Origin: Idiomarina aquatica
GTDB lineage: Bacteria > Pseudomonadota > Gammaproteobacteria > Enterobacterales > Alteromonadaceae
Length of the DNA stretch: 64,000 nucleotides
Direction of reading: 5' to 3'
NCBI RefSeq assembly: GCF_004362895.1
Contig: NZ_SNXI01000009.1
Coordinates: forward strand, 29,819 to 93,818
Shown here in pieces: positions 37,385-50,620 of this stretch (the first letter of the stretch is position 1; each line of letters begins with the position of its first letter). The notes below the pieces were generated by a model. The model did no database searches, had not been told where the DNA came from, and saw only the letters and a list, made by a program, of their open reading frames with translations. Made by a program: the position numbers and the translations under genes.

Positions 37385-38566
37385 ATGTCAGTTTTAGCGA
37401 TGGCGGATTTAGACCTTAACGGCAAAAAGGTATTAATTCGCGAAGACCTTAACGTACCGGTAAAAGACGGCAAAGTCACCTCTGATGCACGCCTGCGGGC
37501 CGCACTACCAACCATCAGGTTAGCCTTAGAAAAAGGCGCAACTGTGATGCTGATGTCGCACTTAGGCCGCCCCACCGAAGGGCAGTTTGATGCGGCTTAC
37601 TCAATGGCCCCGGTGGTCGATTACTTGGCTGCAGCGCTGGATGTGCCGGTGCGTCTGGAAAACGATTATTTGAACGGTGTAGAGACCACTGCCGGTAGCG
37701 TGGTGGTATTCGAAAACGTGCGTTTCAATGTCGGCGAAAAATCAAATGATGATGCGTTGGCAAAAAAATTAGCGGCACTTTGTGACGTTTACGTTATGGA
37801 TGCATTTGGCACCGCGCATCGCGCTCAGGCGTCAACTCACGGCGTGGCAAAGTATGCGCCAATTGCCTGTGCCGGGCCGTTGTTGGCCAACGAGCTGGAT
37901 GCCTTAAGCAAGGCATTGGATAACCCGAAGCGTCCGCTTGTTGCTATCGTTGGCGGCTCAAAAGTGTCGACCAAGCTGACCGTACTAGAATCGTTGTCTC
38001 ACGTTGTCGACCAACTGATTGTCGGCGGTGGTATTGCTAATACGTTTATTGCTGCGGCCGGGCATGATGTCGGTAAATCATTGTATGAGCCTGATTTAAT
38101 TGCTGAAGCGCGACGTTTAATGGAACAGGCACAAACTAATAATGCTGAAATTCCGTTACCGACAGATGTGGTGACGGGTAAAGAGTTTAGCGCTGACACT
38201 CGTGCAGAAACAAAGCCCGTTACTGAAATCGAAGAAGACGACATGATTTTTGATGTCGGTCCCGATACGGCAAATATGCTTGCTGAGAAATTAAAAACTG
38301 CCGGTACCATTGTTTGGAATGGACCCGTTGGTGTTTTTGAATTTGAGGCGTTTAGTAACGGCACCGAAGTGATGGCGAATGCGATTGCAGATAGTGATGC
38401 GTTCTCTATTGCCGGCGGTGGTGATACGCTGGCAGCAATTGACCAATATGGTATCGCTGATAAGATGAGCTATATATCCACTGGCGGCGGCGCTTTTTTG
38501 GAGTTTTTAGAAGGCAAAAAGCTACCGGCAGTAGAAATTTTAGAACAGCGCGCGAAAGACGCTTAA
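37385..38566 (+). CDS. pgk: Phosphoglycerate kinase
   Basis: A 393-residue glycolytic/gluconeogenic kinase. N-terminal [21 protein letters not shown] (the family usually has RADLN or RVDFN, so Glu is a small variant), [12 protein letters not shown], the hinge and [13 protein letters not shown], and the ATP-binding GGGDTLAAI near the C-terminus. It is 11 nt after epd and 27 nt before fba. Confidence 0.98.
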   Translation: MSVLAMADLDLNGKKVLIREDLNVPVKDGKVTSDARLRAALPTIRLALEKGATVMLMSHLGRPTEGQFDAAYSMAPVVDYLAAALDVPVRLENDYLNGVETTAGSVVVFENVRFNVGEKSNDDALAKKLAALCDVYVMDAFGTAHRAQASTHGVAKYAPIACAGPLLANELDALSKALDNPKRPLVAIVGGSKVSTKLTVLESLSHVVDQLIVGGGIANTFIAAAGHDVGKSLYEPDLIAEARRLMEQAQTNNAEIPLPTDVVTGKEFSADTRAETKPVTEIEEDDMIFDVGPDTANMLAEKLKTAGTIVWNGPVGVFEFEAFSNGTEVMANAIADSDAFSIAGGGDTLAAIDQYGIADKMSYISTGGGAFLEFLEGKKLPAVEILEQRAKDA

Positions 38567-38593
38567 CAGAACCGAATAGTAAGGAGTTATATC

Positions 38594-39658
38594 ATGGCCC
38601 TTGTGTCACTTAGACAAGTACTGGACCACGCCGCGGAGAACGGCTACGGTGTGCCAGCGTTTAACGTTAATAACCTGGAACAAATGCGCGCGATTATGCA
38701 GGCCGCAGATAAGACCAACAGCCCGGTGATTGTGCAGGCGTCAGCTGGCGCGCGTAAATATGCCGGTGCTCCATTTTTGCGCCACCTAATGGCAGCGGCT
38801 ACCGAAGAATGGCCACATATCCCTGTGGTTGTACACCAGGACCACGGCACTTCGCCAGCGGTATGTCAGCGTTCAATCCAATTGGGCTTTACCTCGGTTA
38901 TGATGGATGGCTCGTTGCTGGAAGACGGCAAAACACCAGCAGACTACGACTATAACGTACGTGTAACCCAGCAAGCAGTAGCTATGGCGCACGCATGTGG
39001 TGTATCGGTAGAAGGTGAGCTCGGTTGTTTGGGTTCGTTAGAAACAGGTGAAGCTGGTGAGGAAGACGGCGTTGGTGCTGAAGGTAAGTTATCGCATGAA
39101 CAGCTGTTGACCGATCCGGAAGAAGCTGCTGACTTCGTCAAAGCAACCCAGGTTGATGCATTGGCAATCGCCTGTGGTACTTCTCATGGTGCTTACAAAT
39201 TTACTCGTCCACCAACGGGTGACATTCTTGCCATTGACCGCATTAAAGAAATTAACCGTCGCATTCCAAATACGCATTTAGTGATGCACGGTTCATCTTC
39301 GGTACCGCAAGACTGGCTTGCCATTATTAATGAATATGGTGGTGAGATTCCCGAAACTTATGGTGTTCCTGTTGAGCAGATCCAAGAAGGCATTAAAAAC
39401 GGTGTTCGCAAAGTCAACATCGATACAGACTTGCGCCTAGCTTCGACGGGGGCTATCCGCCGCCACCTGGCAGAAAATCCGTCTAACTTTGACCCACGTA
39501 AATTCTTTACTGCAGCAACTGAAGCCATGCAGGAAATTTGTGAAGCACGTTATTTGGCTTTTGGTTGTGAAGGTCAGGCGAGCAAAATTACACCGATTTC
39601 TCTTGAGACAATGTTTAAACAATACGAAAACGGTGATTTGAAGGCCATCGTAAAGTAA
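38594..39658 (+). CDS. fba: Class II fructose-bisphosphate aldolase (CbbA-like subgroup)
   Basis: A 354-residue zinc aldolase. The zinc-ligand and proton-transfer segments [16 protein letters not shown] and GTSHGAYKF, and the late NIDTDLRLA segment are visible. The pattern ([23 protein letters not shown]) is that of the class IIB/CbbA-like group found in pseudomonads and autotrophs, not that of E. coli FbaA (class IIA). It ends the tkt-epd-pgk-fba cluster. No clear terminator follows. Confidence 0.96.
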   Translation: MALVSLRQVLDHAAENGYGVPAFNVNNLEQMRAIMQAADKTNSPVIVQASAGARKYAGAPFLRHLMAAATEEWPHIPVVVHQDHGTSPAVCQRSIQLGFTSVMMDGSLLEDGKTPADYDYNVRVTQQAVAMAHACGVSVEGELGCLGSLETGEAGEEDGVGAEGKLSHEQLLTDPEEAADFVKATQVDALAIACGTSHGAYKFTRPPTGDILAIDRIKEINRRIPNTHLVMHGSSSVPQDWLAIINEYGGEIPETYGVPVEQIQEGIKNGVRKVNIDTDLRLASTGAIRRHLAENPSNFDPRKFFTAATEAMQEICEARYLAFGCEGQASKITPISLETMFKQYENGDLKAIVK

Positions 39659-39746
39659 CGTAAACTTTGCAAAAAATCACTTAACGTTAGTTACTTCTGT
39701 CGTGGGCGGCAGTAACTGATATTTACAGCAGTATATCGAGGTGTGC

Positions 39747-40526
39747 GTGCGCTTATCAGTTTTATTTGCCAGTTTAATGCTTCCACTTAGTGCATCAGCG
39801 CAAACATTTATGTTTGACGATGCTAACGATATGGATACCGATACCGTCGAAGAATGGGAAGCAAGTGCTGAATTCGGCTTATTGTTTACAACAGGTAATA
39901 CTGAAACAGAAAGTCTAAAAGGTAAACTTAATGTGGCGCGTGACTATAAAAAGTGGCGTCACAAAGGGGTGTTAGATTATTACACTGCGGAGCAGGAAGA
40001 TCAGTCAACCGGCGATACCTACGAAACGGCTGACAGTTTGTTTTTATCCGCACAAAGTAACTACAAATTTGCTCCGAATAGTAAATCGTCCATGTTTGTC
40101 TTCGTATCCTACGAAGAGGATGAATACAGTGGTTATGAATATCAGAGCACAGTAGCGCTGGGTTATGGTGCACGTTATCGTTATAGCGAAAACGTGTATG
40201 CAGACTATGAGATCGGTCCTGGTTACGCTCGTTCTAAGCCAATAGAAAATGGTATAGCACAAGAATCTGAAGGCTCAGCAATTTTGCGTCTAGCAGGCAA
40301 TGCGCATTGGAAAATATCTGAAAACTCGAAATTTAATGCATTGCTGTCATCAGAGATTGGTGAAGACAACACCAAGAGCCGTGGTGAGGTGTCTGTTTCA
40401 TCAAACCTGAATAGTTCGCTGGCCATGAAAATTTCACTTTCGGCAACCCATAACTCTGAGGTTGCTAACGAAACGATCGAAAATTTAGATACAGAAACCG
40501 CAGTGACCTTGGTTTATAGCTTCTAA
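39747..40526 (+). CDS. DUF481-family outer-membrane protein (YdiY-like)
   Basis: A 259-residue protein with a signal peptide (cleavage near SASAQ) and amphipathic strands typical of DUF481: [40 protein letters not shown], a GARYRY turn, and a terminal aromatic strand ending VTLVYSF, a beta-barrel C-terminal signature. It probably forms a small outer-membrane barrel of unknown role. I chose GTG 39747 (GAGG six bases upstream) over GTG 39741. A strong terminator follows. Confidence 0.85.
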   Translation: MRLSVLFASLMLPLSASAQTFMFDDANDMDTDTVEEWEASAEFGLLFTTGNTETESLKGKLNVARDYKKWRHKGVLDYYTAEQEDQSTGDTYETADSLFLSAQSNYKFAPNSKSSMFVFVSYEEDEYSGYEYQSTVALGYGARYRYSENVYADYEIGPGYARSKPIENGIAQESEGSAILRLAGNAHWKISENSKFNALLSSEIGEDNTKSRGEVSVSSNLNSSLAMKISLSATHNSEVANETIENLDTETAVTLVYSF

Positions 40527-40545
40527 AAGCGAGTACCCTCTTTAC

Positions 40546-40570
40546 AAGCCCGCCTTTGAGCGGGCTTTTT
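40546..40570 (+). terminator. Rho-independent terminator after the DUF481 gene
   Basis: AAGCCCGC / GCGGGCTT stem (8 bp), loop CTTTGA, then TTTTT; about 20 nt past the stop. The open frame of the next receptor extends back through it, which argues for the later ATG 40631 as that gene's start. Confidence 0.93.
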
Positions 40571-40630
40571 CATAAAAGTGTCATTTTTAACACGTATTCT
40601 ATCGCTACGTTTCACCGTCTCTTGTACCGT

Positions 40631-42532
40631 ATGCGGGTCTCTCATTTTAGTCGCCTATCGTCATTATCGTTATCGCTTGTTTCGCTCGCTTTTTTAGGTT
40701 TGCTACTTTGGGGTAACCAGAAGCTTTCTGAGCAAAAGCAATTAACTGATTCATTTCAAGCATTAAAGCAACAGGTGCAGGTCGAATTGGTGACAACACT
40801 CAGTCAGTACCTGCAATCAGGTGACGCCGTGCTTTTAAGTCAGGCGTCGGAGATACTGGTGGCCGTAAATACGCAACTTGAGACAATGACACCCGAGACT
40901 CAGCAGTTGCTTAAACCTTCAGTGAGTACACTGCTTAAACGAACTAACAGTGATTATCGAGCGCTGGGAAAGCTTGCAGGGGCCGAACAGGAATTAGTGA
41001 TTAACGCCGAACGCTCGATAGGGAATGAGATATCCAGCTTACTGGATTACGCCGAGCAGGGCTTAAAAGAGGGACGACCTAATTCGAGCGACTATTTGGC
41101 GCTGGCAAATGACTTGATGCAGCAGTTAATCCATTTAATCCATGCCCGTCAACAACAGGCCGATTACTTAGTCACGATTAACCAGATGCAAGCAAGTATG
41201 AGTCAGCTAGAGCAATTGCCCCTGCTGGGGATAAAAGAGTCGCTACCTGACCAAAGTATGATGCTCGTACAACGTGAAGCCAAGGATCTCGGCTTAGGCA
41301 TCATTAGCGAACTTAACAGCTTATTGGGCCGCTACCCCGGGGAAATGCAAAAGACGCGGGAACAAATTGTCCAGCGGCAACAAGCATTTTCTAAGCTGCG
41401 TGAAGACATTGCACATGTGCAGGATAGCGTGATTAAAGCAGAGACTAACGTTGCTAAGCACAGTGACGAAACTCTGCTGCAAGTAAAGCTTGCGGTAGTA
41501 GGTCTGGTGGTTGTGCTGATGTTATTTTCAGCGGTGAATTATCTTTTATTAAATCGTATGGTGCTGGCACCGCTAAGGCGCTTGAGGGATGCTATGCAGC
41601 GCCTGGTTAGTGACGGACACAAGGAAAAACTTGCGGGTGCAAATGTCGATACCGAGATGGGAGAAATAGCCACTAGCTTTAATCACATACTGGCACAACA
41701 TGATGCGGAGGCTGAGCAAAAACGTCATCAAATGCAGGCAGTCAACTCAGCTCTGGATTCGATTGGTTCAGAAATAGCGCGGGTTCAGCAGGACTCGCAA
41801 CGCAACCATCAAGTTGCAGGTGATAACCAACAACAGTTATCTGTGTTGGCTGACATTGGTATTCGGCTCCGTGAACGATTTGACGTGTTAGAAAAAAATA
41901 CCAATCAGACGGCTGAATTTGTGGCTGAAAGTGAGACAACGAGTGCGCGACTAACCGACTCATCCAAACAAACTCAGGCAATTATTAGCAACGGCGAAAG
42001 CTCAGTAACAGAACTTAATAGTTCGGTTGATGAAGTAAGCCAGATACTTAATGTGATCAGTACCGTTGCTGAACAGACGAATCTATTGGCGTTAAATGCA
42101 GCGATTGAGGCGGCTCGTGCCGGAGAGCATGGGCGCGGCTTTGCAGTGGTGGCCGACGAGGTTAGAAAGCTCGCCAGTAAGACCAATGATTCATTGGCTC
42201 AAGTTCAGGGTATATTGCAACGCTTGCAGAGTGCGGCCAGTACACTCAGTAAAAATTACGCTGTTATTGACCAGTCAGCGTCAGAACAACAGCAGCAAAT
42301 TCAGCAAATTTTATCGATCAATGCAGAGACCGGCGCGCAAGCACGGTCGTCGTCGGCAGAAGTAAATGAAGCCTATGCATTAGTAGCATCCCAAGCTGAC
42401 AAAATGTCGGAGTTTGAACGTGCGATGCAAGATATGTTGCATAAACTGAGTGAAAGTATACAACTGTTGCAGCATACGGCGTCCCAAACGGCACAGCAAC
42501 AACAAAAAATTGAGCAGGTTTTTGGCGACTAG
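40631..42532 (+). CDS. Methyl-accepting chemotaxis protein
   Basis: A 633-residue receptor with TM1 (about 12-29), a long helical periplasmic region (about 30-300), TM2 (about 300-325), HAMP, and a signalling domain with the tip [37 protein letters not shown]. Its ligand is unknown. The frame is open from 40556 but that start lies inside a terminator, so ATG 40631 is chosen, although its ribosome-binding site is weak. It differs in sequence from the receptor at 11849-13849. Confidence 0.9.
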   Translation: MRVSHFSRLSSLSLSLVSLAFLGLLLWGNQKLSEQKQLTDSFQALKQQVQVELVTTLSQYLQSGDAVLLSQASEILVAVNTQLETMTPETQQLLKPSVSTLLKRTNSDYRALGKLAGAEQELVINAERSIGNEISSLLDYAEQGLKEGRPNSSDYLALANDLMQQLIHLIHARQQQADYLVTINQMQASMSQLEQLPLLGIKESLPDQSMMLVQREAKDLGLGIISELNSLLGRYPGEMQKTREQIVQRQQAFSKLREDIAHVQDSVIKAETNVAKHSDETLLQVKLAVVGLVVVLMLFSAVNYLLLNRMVLAPLRRLRDAMQRLVSDGHKEKLAGANVDTEMGEIATSFNHILAQHDAEAEQKRHQMQAVNSALDSIGSEIARVQQDSQRNHQVAGDNQQQLSVLADIGIRLRERFDVLEKNTNQTAEFVAESETTSARLTDSSKQTQAIISNGESSVTELNSSVDEVSQILNVISTVAEQTNLLALNAAIEAARAGEHGRGFAVVADEVRKLASKTNDSLAQVQGILQRLQSAASTLSKNYAVIDQSASEQQQQIQQILSINAETGAQARSSSAEVNEAYALVASQADKMSEFERAMQDMLHKLSESIQLLQHTASQTAQQQQKIEQVFGD

Positions 42533-42625
42533 CTGCAAGTTTTGTCGGCAAAACGGTTCCTTTTGAACTAAGATTTAGCTAACATTCGCGCAGCTAAAAC
42601 AAGCTAAGCCAAGTAAGGATCCGAT

Positions 42626-43306
42626 ATGTCGGTAAACTCGTTTTTAGGGGTGTTTGCTAAGTCCCCGATAAAACCTATGATCGAGCACATGGATGAAGTG
42701 CATCGGTGTGCTGAATGGTTAAAGGAGTTTTTTAAAGCCGTTTATGCAAAAGACTGGAGCGCTGCAGAAAAAGCGCGCCAACACGTTGTTGAGCATGAAC
42801 AGCGCGCTGATGAATTAAAGCGCAAAATTCGCTTAAATTTGCCGGGCGGTTTGTTTATGCCGGTAGAGCGCACAGACTTACTCGAGTTGGTATCGCAACA
42901 GGACCGCATAGCTAACAAAGCTAAAGATATTTCCGGCTTAATGACGGGGCGTCAGTTGGAAATTCCTGAAACCTTAGTTAAATCATTTGATGCCTACCTT
43001 CATCGTTGCCTTGATGCGACAGAAAAAGCCAGAGAAACGATTGGCGAGTTTGATGACTTGCTGGAAACCGGCTTTAAAGGTCGTGAGCGTGACTTAGTTA
43101 ATAATTTTATCGCTGAACTCGACGCCATAGAGGCCGACACAGACAGCCTGCAAGTACAATTACGCCAAGACTTGCGCAAGATAGAAACCGAAATGAATCC
43201 GTTGGATGCGATGTTCCTTTATCGGATTTTAGATTGGGTGGGTGACTTAGCCGACCTGTCAGAGCGTGTCGGCGCACGCTTCGAACTCATGCTAGCACGA
43301 GTTTAA
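42626..43306 (+). CDS. DUF47/PhoU-like Pit accessory protein
   Basis: A 226-residue all-helical protein of the TIGR00153/DUF47 family, related to PhoU. Marks: SPIKPMIEHM at the N-terminus, EHEQRADELKRKIR, and the late LDAMFLYRILDWVGDLADLSERVG segment. It is encoded 11 nt before a Pit phosphate transporter and probably modulates it. A TTTAGCT/AGCTAAA inverted repeat (42574-42598) lies in its leader. No Pho box was found there. Confidence 0.9.
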   Translation: MSVNSFLGVFAKSPIKPMIEHMDEVHRCAEWLKEFFKAVYAKDWSAAEKARQHVVEHEQRADELKRKIRLNLPGGLFMPVERTDLLELVSQQDRIANKAKDISGLMTGRQLEIPETLVKSFDAYLHRCLDATEKARETIGEFDDLLETGFKGRERDLVNNFIAELDAIEADTDSLQVQLRQDLRKIETEMNPLDAMFLYRILDWVGDLADLSERVGARFELMLARV

Positions 43307-43317
43307 AGGAGCGATTC

Positions 43318-44589
43318 ATGGATATTATTACTTCTTATGGCATGATCCTGGTGATCATGGCGGCAGTCTTTGGCTTTTTTATGGCTTGGGGTATCGGCGC
43401 AAATGACGTAGCCAATGCCATGGGCACCTCCGTTGGCTCAAAAGCGCTTACGATTAAACAAGCCATTATTATTGCGATGGTGTTTGAGTTTGCCGGTGCT
43501 TACTTGGCGGGGGGCGAAGTGACTTCGACCATACGCAAAGGTATTATCGACTCTGCGTACTTTGTCGACCAACCGGAACTGCTCGTGTTTGGTATGATCG
43601 CCGCACTATTGGCTGCAGGTTTTTGGCTGCTTATTGCGTCGTATCTGGGTTGGCCGGTATCAACCACGCACTCGATCATTGGTGCTATTGTCGGTTTCTC
43701 CGCCATTGGCGTCAGCATGGATTCGGTGCAGTGGGCTAAAGTCGGAGGGGTTGTTGGCTCCTGGGTTGTAACACCAGCCATATCCGGGTTTATAGCTTAT
43801 ATGATCTTTATGAGTGCTCAGAAACTGATTTTTGACCGCTCTAACCCGCTAAAAATGGCGCAACGTTATGTGCCATTTTACATGGCATTTGCCGGCTTTG
43901 TGCTATCGCTGGTGACCATCAAAAAAGGCCTTAAACACGTTGGTTTAGACTTGGGCTCGCTAGAGGGCTATCTATGGGCGTTAGGTGTTGCAGCTGTCGT
44001 TTTTGTTATCGGTAAGTTTGCGATTTCGCGGCTTAAATTTAATCCTTCTGATGACAAAGAAATGCATTACACCAACGTTGAAAAGGTGTTTGCTGTACTA
44101 ATGGTTGTTACCGCGTGTGCGATGGCGTTTGCGCACGGCTCAAACGACGTTGCCAATGCCATCGGGCCATTGGCTGCAGTAGTCAGTATTGTTTCCAGCG
44201 AAGGCCAGATTAATTCAACTGCCGCGCTAGCCTGGTGGGTATTACCAGTAGGTGCTGTTGGCATCGTCGCTGGTTTGGCAATGTTGGGTAAACGCGTTAT
44301 CGCCACTATCGGTAAAGGTATAACGCATTTGACCCCAAGCCGGGGTTTCGCCGCAGAATTAGCAGCCGCTTCAACAGTGGTGCTGGCATCGGGTACAGGC
44401 CTGCCCATCTCTACCACACAAACCTTGGTTGGTGCGGTCTTGGGTGTCGGTATGGCGCGAGGTATTGCCGCGCTTAACCTGGGGGTTGTGCGTAACATCG
44501 TAGTATCCTGGGTTGTCACCTTACCGGCTGGTGCCATTATGTCGATTATCTTCTTTTATATTCTTAAGGCGATATTTGGCGTTGCTTAA
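43318..44589 (+). CDS. pit: Inorganic phosphate transporter, Pit family
   Basis: A 423-residue membrane protein with about ten helices. Both Pit signature repeats are present: GANDVANAMGTSVGSKALT near the N-terminus and HGSNDVANAIGPLAAV in the second half, plus two STT (S/T)-Q/H motifs (PVSTTHSIIGA, PISTTQTLVGAV). It imports metal-phosphate with protons. It forms a unit with the DUF47 gene and ends at a strong terminator. Confidence 0.95.
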   Translation: MDIITSYGMILVIMAAVFGFFMAWGIGANDVANAMGTSVGSKALTIKQAIIIAMVFEFAGAYLAGGEVTSTIRKGIIDSAYFVDQPELLVFGMIAALLAAGFWLLIASYLGWPVSTTHSIIGAIVGFSAIGVSMDSVQWAKVGGVVGSWVVTPAISGFIAYMIFMSAQKLIFDRSNPLKMAQRYVPFYMAFAGFVLSLVTIKKGLKHVGLDLGSLEGYLWALGVAAVVFVIGKFAISRLKFNPSDDKEMHYTNVEKVFAVLMVVTACAMAFAHGSNDVANAIGPLAAVVSIVSSEGQINSTAALAWWVLPVGAVGIVAGLAMLGKRVIATIGKGITHLTPSRGFAAELAAASTVVLASGTGLPISTTQTLVGAVLGVGMARGIAALNLGVVRNIVVSWVVTLPAGAIMSIIFFYILKAIFGVA

Positions 44590-44610
44590 GCGATGCTTTA
44601 ATACGCTCAA

Positions 44611-44637
44611 AAGCCCCGCTCGTTGCGGGGCTTTTTT
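44611..44637 (+). terminator. Rho-independent terminator after pit
   Basis: AAGCCCCGC / GCGGGGCTT stem (9 bp), loop TCGTT, then TTTTTT; 21 nt past the pit stop. Confidence 0.94.
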
Positions 44638-44672
44638 ATTACTGCCTCTCAACAAAAATATTTTATTTTCAT

Positions 44673-44700
44673 CCAACTATTTTTTCGCCACTATCGACTT
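44673..44700 (+). promoter_or_regulatory. Possible ECF-type promoter of the sigma operon
   Basis: CCAACT and CGACTT separated by 16 nt resemble the AAC / CGT-type elements of ECF-sigma promoters, about 45 nt before the sigma gene. ECF sigma factors often read their own promoter. The match is short and could be chance. Confidence 0.3.
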
Positions 44701-44743
44701 AACTAGCAAACGATTAAAAATAACTTGATGGACAAACTGACAC

Positions 44744-45307
44744 GTGTTCAAAAAATCGGATAAACGACTTGCGGAACAAGCGCTGAAGGGAAAGTCATCA
44801 GCATGGGTAGCACTGGTTAAGCGGTATGAAAAAAGAGTATTTCACTATGGCTTAAGGATGCTTCCCAGTGCTGATGAAGCAATGGATTTGGTGCAGGAAA
44901 CCTTTACCAGTGTGTTTAAAAGCTTACATAGCTGGAACCAGGCGCACGCATTTAATGCGTGGTTGATGACGATTGCGCATCGTCGCTGCGTAGAATATTA
45001 CCGGCGACGGAAGAATGAACAGGGTTGGGATTTAAGCGAACATGACCAAGTCGATGAAACAGTCGCAGCGAGTCCGCATGATGTCGCGACGCTGGAACAA
45101 CAGCAGCAATGTATCATCGAGGCACTACAACATTTGCCCATAGAACAACGCAGTGTTGTCGAGGCAAAGTTTTTTCAGCAGTTAACGACACGTGAAATTG
45201 CGCAGCAGCAGGGTGAATCAGAAAACACCATAAAGTCGCGCCTGTACAGTGGTTTAGATAAATTAAAAGTGTACCTGGAGGATGTATATGAACAAGCAGT
45301 CAGGTAA
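44744..45307 (+). CDS. ECF-type RNA polymerase sigma factor
   Basis: A 187-residue sigma factor with region 2 (about 20-90: LVKRYEKRVFHYGLRM, DEAMDLVQETF, WLMTIAHRRCVEYYRRR) and region 4 (about 125-180: LPIEQRSVVEAKFFQQ, TREIAQQQGESENTIKSRLYSGLDKL). There is no region 1.1 or 3. The start is GTG 44744 with a poor ribosome-binding site. It overlaps the next gene by 20 nt. The downstream membrane protein probably acts as its anti-sigma factor. Confidence 0.9.
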   Translation: MFKKSDKRLAEQALKGKSSAWVALVKRYEKRVFHYGLRMLPSADEAMDLVQETFTSVFKSLHSWNQAHAFNAWLMTIAHRRCVEYYRRRKNEQGWDLSEHDQVDETVAASPHDVATLEQQQQCIIEALQHLPIEQRSVVEAKFFQQLTTREIAQQQGESENTIKSRLYSGLDKLKVYLEDVYEQAVR

Positions 45308-45830
45308 AAATGCGCCTAACTTCGAGCAATGGCTGAGTCATACGACAGAACGTTACCAGTCAACTGAGGAATTACCGGAGTGGGATCGGGAGCATGCGAT
45401 ACGCCAATATGCGCCTTCCGGTAAACGTCAGCGCTGGTTACAACCGATGGCTTTTGCCTCTTTTGCCCTGTCCTGTGTCGCTGTGTCCTTAGTTGTTGTT
45501 CAAAGTTATCGAGCTGATATGGCCGCTGAAGTTGATCATCGGGTGGCAGAACTGGTGGAGCAGAAGCTAAGCGTTTTCGAAGAACAGCAGAAAATACGTT
45601 TGGCTCAGCAAAGTAAAGCATTACGTAACGATTTTCGGCAGCAGTTATCGACGTCGACCACCCAGTTGGCAACCTACATTTTGGCAACTAACCGCCAGGA
45701 ACGAAAAGACGATATGCAAAACATAGTTGAATATGTAAACGAAACACGCGAAGACGACTTAACTTTTTATGCACAGCAGTTACGTCGCGCTGAAGTAGCA
45801 GGTCCATCAACGATGCTGGAGAATGAATGA
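45288..45830 (+). CDS. Membrane protein, probable anti-sigma factor
   Basis: A 180-residue protein with a ~50-residue cytoplasmic N-terminus, one transmembrane helix (about 54-74), and a periplasmic coiled-coil-rich part (about 80-180). No zinc-finger (ZAS) motif is visible and I do not recognise a family. The anti-sigma role is inferred from topology and coupling to the sigma gene. ATG 45288 (GGAGG six bases upstream) is preferred over ATG 45282. Its stop overlaps the next start (ATGA). Confidence 0.65.
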   Translation: MNKQSGKNAPNFEQWLSHTTERYQSTEELPEWDREHAIRQYAPSGKRQRWLQPMAFASFALSCVAVSLVVVQSYRADMAAEVDHRVAELVEQKLSVFEEQQKIRLAQQSKALRNDFRQQLSTSTTQLATYILATNRQERKDDMQNIVEYVNETREDDLTFYAQQLRRAEVAGPSTMLENE

Positions 45831-46720
45831 TGAATAAGTGGATGAGTGGATTGATTTTAGGTAGCGCCATATTATCGGTGCCGGCGGCAGCAAATGAACC
45901 TTATCAGGAACTGAAGAATCAGTTAGAGATATTCACCGGTATTCTGACGACTGCAGTTGGCCAGCAAAGTGACGAGCAAACAAAGCTGGAGGACTTTCGT
46001 TACACTTACGTCAGAGATCAGGGCGTAATTTATCGAGCTCGTCTTGGCGCATCTAATTGGCGTTTTGTTGCCCCCGATATTCCAGAACCGCCGTTACCAC
46101 CGGAAGCACCGGAGATGGGCGAGTTTGCACGGGATATGCAACTTGATGTTGTCGTTGAGCAGGGGCTGCGCAGTGCCCATAGAATACTGAGTAAGCTAAG
46201 CGGTGAATATTCACAGGAGTGGTTTGATCTAGTTGAGCAGCAACGCGACCTGGCCTGGGATATTCGTGATGGCGAACGCGAGTTACGAGACTTAGAATTT
46301 CAGTTACGTAATGCCAAGGACAGTGATAAAGCTGAGCTGACAAAACGGCGCAATAATTTAGCCTTAGAGATCGAACAGCTGCGTGAACAGCAAGCGGCAA
46401 TAAAAGCTGAGGCAGCCGCGTTAAAGCAGCAACTTAAGCAGCAACAGCAAGAAGCACGTCAACAACGTATAGAAACACGAGACAAAACAATTGCGACAGC
46501 TGAGCAGTTACTTTCAAAAACGTTGTGTGACTATGGGGTTACGTTAAAATCTCTTCCTGAAGACGAGTTTGTTACCTTCATAATTGAAGGGGCTGATAAT
46601 AGTGTGGGTGAGCGTCGTCGTGACCGTGTTTATGTGTTTTCCAAAGAGACGATAGATGCGTGCACCGACGATAATGGCGCCCGGCAACTGTTGGAACAGG
46701 CAAAACCCTACTACTTTTAA
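45827..46720 (+). CDS. Secreted coiled-coil protein of the ECF operon
   Basis: A 297-residue protein with a signal peptide (cleavage near VPAAA-NE), an N-terminal domain (about 25-125) with a proline-rich [11 protein letters not shown] stretch, a long Glu/Gln/Lys coiled coil (about 130-215), and a C-terminal alpha/beta domain with two cysteines (KTLCDYG and IDACTDD) that could form a disulfide. Function unknown. The ATGA overlap with the anti-sigma candidate makes sigma, membrane protein and this protein a coupled trio. It may be the output or the periplasmic sensor of that sigma factor. Confidence 0.7.
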   Translation: MMNKWMSGLILGSAILSVPAAANEPYQELKNQLEIFTGILTTAVGQQSDEQTKLEDFRYTYVRDQGVIYRARLGASNWRFVAPDIPEPPLPPEAPEMGEFARDMQLDVVVEQGLRSAHRILSKLSGEYSQEWFDLVEQQRDLAWDIRDGERELRDLEFQLRNAKDSDKAELTKRRNNLALEIEQLREQQAAIKAEAAALKQQLKQQQQEARQQRIETRDKTIATAEQLLSKTLCDYGVTLKSLPEDEFVTFIIEGADNSVGERRRDRVYVFSKETIDACTDDNGARQLLEQAKPYYF

Positions 46721-46731
46721 TTCATTGAACG

Positions 46732-46762
46732 ACTCGGCAGCCGTGACAGGTTGCCGAGTTTC
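46732..46762 (+). terminator. Probable terminator of the ECF operon
   Basis: ACTCGGCA / TGCCGAGT stem (8 bp) with a 12-nt loop, followed by TTCG only; 11 nt after the stop. The weak T tract lowers confidence. Confidence 0.5.
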
Positions 46763-46808
46763 GAGTAAAATCCGCGCACATTACCTTAACAGATTTCTTG
46801 TGCGACCC

Positions 46809-47861
46809 ATGAGCCGACCTGAGACTTCGCTAAAAGTCAGCGACTTCAATTTTGATTTACCCGATGAACTCATTGCGCGGTATCCGCAGCAGCAACGTAG
46901 TGCCAGTCGCTTGTTGCGTGTTGATGCGGCAACGCAGCACATTGGCCATAATCAGTTCACCGATATTATCGACTTGCTTGAACCGGGTGACCTGCTGATT
47001 TTTAATGATACACGGGTGATTCCGGCACGCTTGTTAGGCGAAAAGGTATCGGGTGGAAAAGTTGAGGTTCTGGTAGAGAGGATCCTTGATGATCATCGGG
47101 TATTGGCTCATGTACGGGCAAACCGGGCGCCCAAAGCTGATCAACAATTGCGCTTAGAAGGTGAAATAACGGCGACGATGATAGGTCGTCATGATGCATT
47201 ATTTGAGCTGCGCTTTGAGCACCAACAGACGGTGCTCGATTTGCTTGAGCAATATGGCCATATGCCGTTACCACCTTATATCGACCGACCTGATGAAGAC
47301 AGTGATAAAGAGCGTTATCAAACTGTTTACAACAAAGAGCCGGGCGCGGTTGCAGCACCAACCGCCGGTTTGCATTTCGATAATGATATTTTACAGCAAT
47401 TACAGGATAAGGGCGTTGAGTTTGCCTATGTGACATTGCATGTTGGCGCCGGCACCTTCCAGCCTGTGCGCGTGGATGATATCCAGCAGCATGTTATGCA
47501 CAGTGAATATGCGAAAGTCCCCGAACAAACTTGCGAGAAAATTATAGCGACCAAGGCAGCGGGCAAACGTGTTATTGCTGTCGGCACAACATCCGTTCGC
47601 TCGGTGGAGTCAGCCGCTGCCGCTAGTCAAGCGAAACTCATTGAACCCTTTTTTGATGACACTGATATTTTTATCTATCCGGGCTACGAGTTCCGTGTTA
47701 TCGACGGCTTGATCACAAACTTTCATTTGCCGGAATCGACACTAATCATGCTCGTTTCTGCCTTTGCAGGACGAGATCTGATTATGAGTGCTTATCAACA
47801 AGCTATTGACGAGAAATACCGATTTTTTAGTTATGGCGACGCGATGTTTTTGACGTGTTAA
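46809..47861 (+). CDS. queA: S-adenosylmethionine:tRNA ribosyltransferase-isomerase
   Basis: A 350-residue enzyme that adds the cyclopentene ring precursor from SAM to 7-aminomethyl-deazaguanine in tRNA (queuosine synthesis). Seen: [26 protein letters not shown], the APTAGLHF motif, [14 protein letters not shown], and the C-terminal [15 protein letters not shown]. The frame is open upstream to 46656, but residues before ATG 46809 do not belong to the family. It is followed 12 nt later by tgt. Confidence 0.96.
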   Translation: MSRPETSLKVSDFNFDLPDELIARYPQQQRSASRLLRVDAATQHIGHNQFTDIIDLLEPGDLLIFNDTRVIPARLLGEKVSGGKVEVLVERILDDHRVLAHVRANRAPKADQQLRLEGEITATMIGRHDALFELRFEHQQTVLDLLEQYGHMPLPPYIDRPDEDSDKERYQTVYNKEPGAVAAPTAGLHFDNDILQQLQDKGVEFAYVTLHVGAGTFQPVRVDDIQQHVMHSEYAKVPEQTCEKIIATKAAGKRVIAVGTTSVRSVESAAAASQAKLIEPFFDDTDIFIYPGYEFRVIDGLITNFHLPESTLIMLVSAFAGRDLIMSAYQQAIDEKYRFFSYGDAMFLTC

Positions 47862-50413
<2,552 letters not shown>

Positions 50414-50620
50414 AGCCGCATCCCTTCTGCTGACAGGTTTAATCCATTTTTAGTGTACCTATTTAAACTGATTTCGCACAAAGACTGTGATACACACAGC
50501 ATAGGCAGTCATAAATTGACGTCAAATAACGTCATAACTATTTTTTAAAGCTAACTTTTTACATCAGAAAAAAATGCGCTATGCTGAATTCATCAATTAA
50601 AACATCATAATAATAACTAT

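Noticed and set aside
40556..40630. Earlier start for the second chemotaxis receptor
   Set aside because: The extra codons lie inside a strong terminator and do not look like a receptor N-terminus.
44067..44537. 156-codon minus-strand frame inside pit
   Set aside because: A low-complexity Ala/Thr/Pro shadow of the membrane protein gene; no ribosome-binding site.
50517..50535. TGACGTCA palindrome with a following AACGTCAT as an operator
   Set aside because: The site is short and has no known match in context; not enough to name a regulator.
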